Program-made: the position numbers and the translations under genes
Assembly: GCF_002157895.1 (NCBI RefSeq)
Contig: NZ_CP021377.1
Span: forward strand, 3,038,001 to 3,102,000
Length of the DNA: 64,000 nucleotides
Direction: 5' to 3'
Source of the DNA: Oceanisphaera profunda
GTDB taxonomy: Bacteria > Pseudomonadota > Gammaproteobacteria > Enterobacterales > Aeromonadaceae
The notes under the pieces: model-generated
Database searches by the model: none
What the model saw: the letters and a program-made list of their open reading frames with translations, nothing else
What the model was told of the DNA's origin: nothing
Shown: positions 61,924 to 64,000 of the stretch, one piece after another
Numbering within the stretch: the stretch's first letter is position 1
How the letters are laid out: each line of letters opens with the position of its first letter

Positions 61924-63174
61924 ATGGAAACGACGTTAATACGTTCGCAACCACGGCATTTAGATCGCTGGGCGCGCCGCTTAGCTTTTTCGTTACTCAA
62001 TGGCTTAACCGATGCCGGCTTGACCATCAAGGAAGGCCAACAGACTTTTGAATTTGGGCAGCGAGACGCGCTCTTGCAAGCGCACATTCAGGTGCATGAG
62101 CCGCGTTTTTATCGCCAACTCATGCTAGGTGGCAGCATAGGGGCGGCAGAAGCTTGGGTAGAAGGCAATTGGTACAGTGCCGACCTATCGGCGGTGGTGC
62201 AGTTATTTGCCCGCAATATGGCCACCTTAGACCGATTTGAGCGCCGCCTTGCCTGGTTAACCACGCCGTGGCACAAGCTCAAGCACAAGTTTAATCGCAA
62301 CTCACTCAGTGGTAGTCGCGCCAATATTGCCGCCCATTACGACTTGGGTAATGAAATGTATCGGCTGTTTCTTGATCCCTTAATGCAATATTCCTCAGCG
62401 GTGTTTCCTGAACCTCACAGCAGCTTGGAAGCGGCCCAAGCCCATAAATTACATTTAATTTGCCAACAATTAGAGCTAAAGCCAGAGGATCATTTACTGG
62501 AAATTGGCACTGGGTGGGGTGGGTTGGCTTGTTTTGCCGCCGAACATTATGGTTGTCGGGTCACCACTACCACCTTATCGGCTGAGCAGCTTAAAACTGC
62601 CCAAGAGCGCGTTGCGCAGGCAGGCTTAACCGATAAAGTGACGCTGTTGCTGGAAGACTATCGCGACTTAACGGGCCAATACGACAAAGTGGTATCGGTA
62701 GAAATGATTGAAGCTGTGGGTCATGAGTATTTACCCGTCTATTTTAAGACGCTTAATCGACTGCTCAAACCAGAAGGTAAGCTGTTTATTCAGGCGATTA
62801 CCATCGCTGATCAGCGCTACGACAGCTATCGCTCTGGGGTGGACTTTATTCAGCGCTATATTTTCCCCGGTGGCTGTTTGCCCTCGGTCAGTGAAATGTG
62901 TCGTCACTTAAAAGAACAAACCGACATGACGCTGACCGTGCTCCAAGACTACGGCCAGCATTATGCCCAGACCTTAAATATTTGGGCGGCCCGTTTTCAG
63001 CAACTGGAGCCGGCACTCAAAGACTTAGGGTATAGCCGTGATTTTCATCGGCTATGGGCCTTCTATTTTGCTTATTGCGAAGGTGGATTTCGTGAAGGCA
63101 GCATAGGATTGGCGCACTTAACCGCAGCCAAACCAGGAGCGCGCCGATGTCTAAATGGCAATGGACTCAACTAG
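61924..63174 (+). CDS. cfa: Cyclopropane-fatty-acyl-phospholipid synthase family methyltransferase
   Basis: 416-residue SAM-dependent enzyme of the Cfa family, which adds a methylene or methyl group to unsaturated acyl chains in membrane phospholipids. It has an N-terminal lipid-binding region, then ISHHYD-like NIAAHYDLGNEMYRLFLDPLMQYSSAVF and the SAM motif LLEIGTGWGG (191-200). VVSVEMIEAVGHEYLPVYF and FIQRYIFPGGCLPS are present. The position with COG2907 and DUF1365 genes fits a stress-induced CfaB-like enzyme rather than housekeeping Cfa. AAGGAATTCCC lies upstream. It overlaps the next gene by 28 bases. Confidence 0.93.
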   Translation: METTLIRSQPRHLDRWARRLAFSLLNGLTDAGLTIKEGQQTFEFGQRDALLQAHIQVHEPRFYRQLMLGGSIGAAEAWVEGNWYSADLSAVVQLFARNMATLDRFERRLAWLTTPWHKLKHKFNRNSLSGSRANIAAHYDLGNEMYRLFLDPLMQYSSAVFPEPHSSLEAAQAHKLHLICQQLELKPEDHLLEIGTGWGGLACFAAEHYGCRVTTTTLSAEQLKTAQERVAQAGLTDKVTLLLEDYRDLTGQYDKVVSVEMIEAVGHEYLPVYFKTLNRLLKPEGKLFIQAITIADQRYDSYRSGVDFIQRYIFPGGCLPSVSEMCRHLKEQTDMTLTVLQDYGQHYAQTLNIWAARFQQLEPALKDLGYSRDFHRLWAFYFAYCEGGFREGSIGLAHLTAAKPGARRCLNGNGLN

Positions 63175-63656
63175 TCGGATTTTACGGCTTCTGGCTGCTG
63201 GCGGTAATAGGCCAAAACAGCCTAGCTTGGGTGTTAGGCTTACTTATTTTGGCGCATTTTATGTTTACGCCCAGCCGAACGGCCGACTGCAAAGTGTTGA
63301 GCTTAGCGCTGTTAGGCTTGAGCCTTGATGGCCTGCTGACGTGGAGCGGCGTGTTCGCCTTTAGCCACTGGCCGGTATGGTTGGTATTGCTGTGGCTCGG
63401 CTTTGTGCTCACCCTCGACCATAGTTTGCGCTGGCTGGCGGCACGTCCTGTATGGCAACAAGCACTGTTAGGCGGAGTTTCTGGCCCTAGTTCGTACCTA
63501 AGCGGCTGGCGGTTAGGCGCGGTTGACTTGCCGTTAGGGCCATGGACGAGCACCGTTATCTTGGTGCCGTTGTGGGCTTTATTATTAGTGATCTTGGTGC
63601 GTTTAACGAGCGTGATATACGGTGATACTCGACAGGGCTGGAGGCTCAATGACTAA
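63147..63656 (+). CDS. DUF2878 integral membrane protein
   Basis: 169-residue hydrophobic protein with four to five helices: LVGFYGFWLLAVIGQN, LAWVLGLLILAHFMF, VLSLALLGLSLDGLLTWSGVF, WPVWLVLLWLGFVLTL, VILVPLWALLLVILV. LSLDGLLTWSGVF and the GPSSYLSGWRLGAVDLP loop match DUF2878. Its role is unknown; it is typical of this operon type. It starts inside the cfa-like gene with CAGGAGCG as ribosome site and overlaps the next gene by eight bases. Confidence 0.85.
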   Translation: MSKWQWTQLVGFYGFWLLAVIGQNSLAWVLGLLILAHFMFTPSRTADCKVLSLALLGLSLDGLLTWSGVFAFSHWPVWLVLLWLGFVLTLDHSLRWLAARPVWQQALLGGVSGPSSYLSGWRLGAVDLPLGPWTSTVILVPLWALLLVILVRLTSVIYGDTRQGWRLND

Positions 63657-64000
63657 ATTTTTCAGCGTCTTATTTACACTATTGCTGTTACTGCTGCCGC
63701 AAATGGTATCGGCCAATGCTCAGTCAAACTTGCAGTTGGTGGGCCAAGGCCAGATGAAGTGGATGTTTTTTGATCTCTATCAGGCGCAACTATACAGCAT
63801 TGATGGTCGCTACCAAGCGAGCCGCTACCCTCAGGCGCTGCGCTTGCTTTATCAAAAAGATATCAGCCGGGATGCCTTAATTGAAGCCACTGTCAGCGAA
63901 TGGCAGCGTTTAGGTATTAAGGCGCAGCCCAACTGGCTATCACAACTGAGCGCACTCTGGCCCAATATTAAAAAAGGCGATGAGTTGGCCATAAGAGTGG
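63649..64000 (+). CDS. Chalcone-isomerase-like periplasmic protein, partial at window end
   Basis: The frame opens at ATG 63649 (GGAGGCTC upstream) and runs off the window. The signal peptide MTKFFSVLFTLLLLLLPQMVSANA directs export. Mature LQLVGQGQMKWMFFDLYQAQLYSIDG and YPQALRLLYQKDISRDALIEATVSEW are typical of the chalcone-isomerase-like domain used by bacterial fatty-acid-binding or unknown-function proteins. It overlaps DUF2878 by eight bases, so it is the tenth visible gene of the operon. Confidence 0.85.
   Translation, partial: MTKFFSVLFTLLLLLLPQMVSANAQSNLQLVGQGQMKWMFFDLYQAQLYSIDGRYQASRYPQALRLLYQKDISRDALIEATVSEWQRLGIKAQPNWLSQLSALWPNIKKGDELAIRV

Overview
This 64 kb window is chromosomal housekeeping DNA from a gammaproteobacterium. 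The best fit is a marine Aeromonadales member of the Oceanimonas/Oceanisphaera type. The evidence is the near-identical Lrp, FtsH, DnaK and Udp sequences compared with the enterobacterial proteins, and the gene orders trxB-lrp-ftsK-lolA-rarA-serS, ssrA-smpB-ratA-rnfH-bamE-recN-nadK-grpE-dnaK-dnaJ and greA-yhbY-rlmE-ftsH-folP-glmM-secG-tRNA-rimP-nusA-infB-rbfA-truB-rpsO-pnp. The genus is inferred. No phage, integrase, insertion sequence with transposase, CRISPR array or rRNA operon was seen.

Layout. 0-1.1 kb: 3' part of a SulP anion transporter. 1.6-10.3 kb: trxB divergent from lrp, then ftsK, lolA, rarA and serS. 11-12.7 kb: an AbgT-type transporter. 12.9-14.9 kb: cvpA-purF. 15-20.3 kb: a Yip1-like membrane protein and two convergent cyclic-di-GMP genes, one GGDEF/EAL hybrid with degenerate GGDEF and one intact diguanylate cyclase. 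20.6-23 kb: tmRNA, smpB, ratA, rnfH and bamE. 23.2 kb: udp, inserted in an otherwise conserved block. 24-31 kb: LexA-controlled recN, nadK, and the heat-shock genes grpE, dnaK and dnaJ with recognisable sigma-32 promoters. 31-48.6 kb: the transcription/translation block from greA to pnp, including tRNA-Leu(GAG) and initiator tRNA-Met. 48.8-55.1 kb: trhP (yegQ), a BOF protein, two different GAPDH genes flanking a DUF2989 lipoprotein, and a yeaC homologue.

55.4-64 kb holds the most distinctive region. It is a tightly packed ten-gene operon, many genes overlapping by 4 to 28 bases: DUF523/DUF1722, a MerR regulator, CPD photolyase, a SnoaL-like protein, SDR, FAD oxidoreductase, DUF1365, cyclopropane-fatty-acid synthase-like methyltransferase, DUF2878, and a chalcone-isomerase-like protein cut by the window end. 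It starts behind a promoter carrying four TGTACA-type half-sites arranged as two pairs with identical 13-base spacing. I read it as a light or photo-oxidative stress response that couples DNA repair to membrane-lipid modification, probably autoregulated by the MerR protein.

The intergenic regions carry several dispersed repeat families: GC-rich arms of the type AGCGCCGAGC..CACCAAGCT, a CCACGGAATACACGGAA family, a TGTAGGCGA..CTTGTTCTCG family, a TCCTGA/TCAGGA cloverleaf-like element, and short GTGAAGGG-type tracts. Long perfect hairpins also occur, most strikingly at 55170-55293.
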